From an uncultured beta proteobacterium (GTDB lineage: Bacteria > Pseudomonadota > Gammaproteobacteria > Burkholderiales > SG8-39), in assembly GCA_903868285.1 (NCBI GenBank), contig CAIPUP010000040.1, forward strand, positions 1 through 6,251: a DNA stretch of 6,251 bases, written 5' to 3'. Shown here piece after piece: positions 5,467 to 6,251 of the stretch (the stretch's first letter is position 1; each line of letters starts with the position of its first letter). Under the pieces are notes generated by a model that was not told the DNA's origin, searched no databases, and saw only the letters and a list, made by a program, of their open reading frames with translations. Made by a program: the position numbers and the translations under genes.

Positions 5467-6251
5467 CTACGTTACTGCCCGCGATCTCGCGGCTAACTTC
5501 GCCATCACTGCCGGCAGACACAGTGCTGCCAGCAGCATCAGCCCCGCCATCAGCAACACCGGCAGATTGCCCCAGCGCACATAGGGTGTGCTGCCGCTGC
5601 GCCCTTGCACCAGGCCGCGCAACACCGCCTGCTGATAGCCCGGCAGTTGCGCGCTGACCCGGCCGCGATGATCGATCAGTGCGGTGACGCCGGTATTGGT
5701 GGCACGCAGCATCGGCCGGCCCGTCTCGGCGGCGCGCAGGCGCGCGATCTGCAGATGTTGCGCCGGCGCCAGCGACTGTCCGAACCAGGCGACATTGGAC
5801 TGGTTCACCAGCAGCGTTGCTTGCGGCAGCTGGCGAATGATTTCTTCGCCAAAGGCATCCTCGTAGCAGATGTTCACTGCCACTTGCTGCCCGGCCAGTT
5901 GCAATGGTTGCAGCGTGTGCGGTGGCGGCGAGAAGTCCGACAGCGGAATCGACATCACATGCAGGATCCAGGCGAACTCCGGCGGCACGAATTCGCCCAG
6001 TGGCACGAGATGCGACTTGGCATAGAACTGCGTCGGGCTGCGGCCCAGGCTGAAGCTCGCGTTGTAGAACTGACCGGCGCGATCGCGCAGCGGCACACCG
6101 ATCAGGGCGTCGGCATTGGCCGCACGCAGGCGCTCGCGCAGCGCCTCCAGATAGGCCGGGTCAATGGCATCGAGCAGACGCGGCAACGCGGTCTCGGGCA
6201 ATACGATCAGACGTGCCGGCAAGTTCGCCGTGACGGTGTTGTCGCCGGTTG
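5467..6251 (-). CDS. lnt: Apolipoprotein N-acyltransferase, C-terminal part (5' end outside window)
   Basis: Lnt transfers an acyl chain from a phospholipid to the N-terminal cysteine of apolipoproteins, the last step of bacterial lipoprotein maturation, in the inner membrane facing the periplasm. The 260 residues visible here are the nitrilase-like catalytic domain plus the final membrane segment. The expected Glu-Lys-Cys triad is present: Glu in LPETALP (about residue 19 of the visible part), Lys in FYAKSHLVPLGEFVP (about 78) and Cys in VNICYEDAFGEE (about 128). The family segment LRATNTGVTALIDHRG follows, and a hydrophobic helix (about residues 229-249) ends the protein. The stop is TAG. 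The N-terminal membrane bundle lies beyond the right edge; the frame stays open to 6251, and the TTG near 6222 is an internal leucine codon, not a start. The gene is followed by 150 bp before glyQ, so the two may or may not share a transcript. Confidence 0.95.
   Translation of the reverse strand, partial: TGDNTVTANLPARLIVLPETALPRLLDAIDPAYLEALRERLRAANADALIGVPLRDRAGQFYNASFSLGRSPTQFYAKSHLVPLGEFVPPEFAWILHVMSIPLSDFSPPPHTLQPLQLAGQQVAVNICYEDAFGEEIIRQLPQATLLVNQSNVAWFGQSLAPAQHLQIARLRAAETGRPMLRATNTGVTALIDHRGRVSAQLPGYQQAVLRGLVQGRSGSTPYVRWGNLPVLLMAGLMLLAALCLPAVMAKLAARSRAVT
5471..5497 (-). repeat. Inverted repeat inside the 3' end of lnt
   Basis: CCGCGA (5479-5484) and TCGCGG (5487-5492) form a perfect 6-bp GC-rich stem with a 2-nt centre. 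The flanks GTTA (5471-5474) and TAAC (5494-5497) can pair further across an asymmetric bulge. It covers the last codons of lnt (Ala-Ala-Arg-Ser-Arg-Ala-Val-Thr). No T-run follows on the minus strand, so it is not a canonical intrinsic terminator; it could slow 3' decay of the lnt mRNA or be a chance product of Ala/Arg codons. Confidence 0.4.

Noticed and set aside
1..6251. A previously undescribed multi-gene system
   Set aside because: All six genes belong to known families in a common betaproteobacterial order. Only the short repeats and the altered GmhB zinc loop depart from expectation.

Overview
This is an ordinary housekeeping segment of a high-GC Gram-negative chromosome, most likely a betaproteobacterium. 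The gene order lnt – glyQ – glyS – gmhB – plsC – YgjP-type metallohydrolase is a familiar betaproteobacterial neighbourhood. The GlyQ sequence, the PlsC variant with an HQSAWE motif, and the presence of heptose (LPS) and lipoprotein acylation genes all fit that group. I cannot place it below class level.

All six genes lie on the minus strand, so transcription runs from high to low coordinates. The window opens (right edge, 6251) inside lnt, whose 3' part ends at 5467. A 150-bp spacer follows; it holds a possible -10 element and three perfect 11-bp repeats. Then come glyQ (5316-4384) and glyS (4383-2182), which abut as TGAATG. gmhB (2185-1652) overlaps glyS by an ATGA, plsC (1643-867) starts 8 bp after gmhB, and the metallohydrolase gene (870-97) overlaps plsC by another ATGA. 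The last 96 bp at the left edge are non-coding and hold a 14-bp tandem repeat array that ends on the stop codon of the metallohydrolase gene. The tight junctions indicate one translationally coupled operon from glyQ onward.

Functionally the operon mixes glycyl-tRNA charging (alpha and beta subunits) with envelope building: GmhB makes an intermediate of ADP-heptose for LPS inner core, PlsC makes phosphatidic acid, and upstream Lnt completes lipoprotein acylation. The last gene is a zinc metallohydrolase-like protein of uncertain role.

I found no mobile element, CRISPR array, RNA gene or novel multi-gene system. What stands out is a set of six short tandem repeats (9-14 bp units) scattered over 6.2 kb. 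They occur inside coding sequence (metallohydrolase, plsC 3' end, glyS middle, glyS start) and in spacers (glyQ leader, operon end). All coding copies keep the frame. A second oddity is that GmhB lacks about half of its usual zinc-binding residues.
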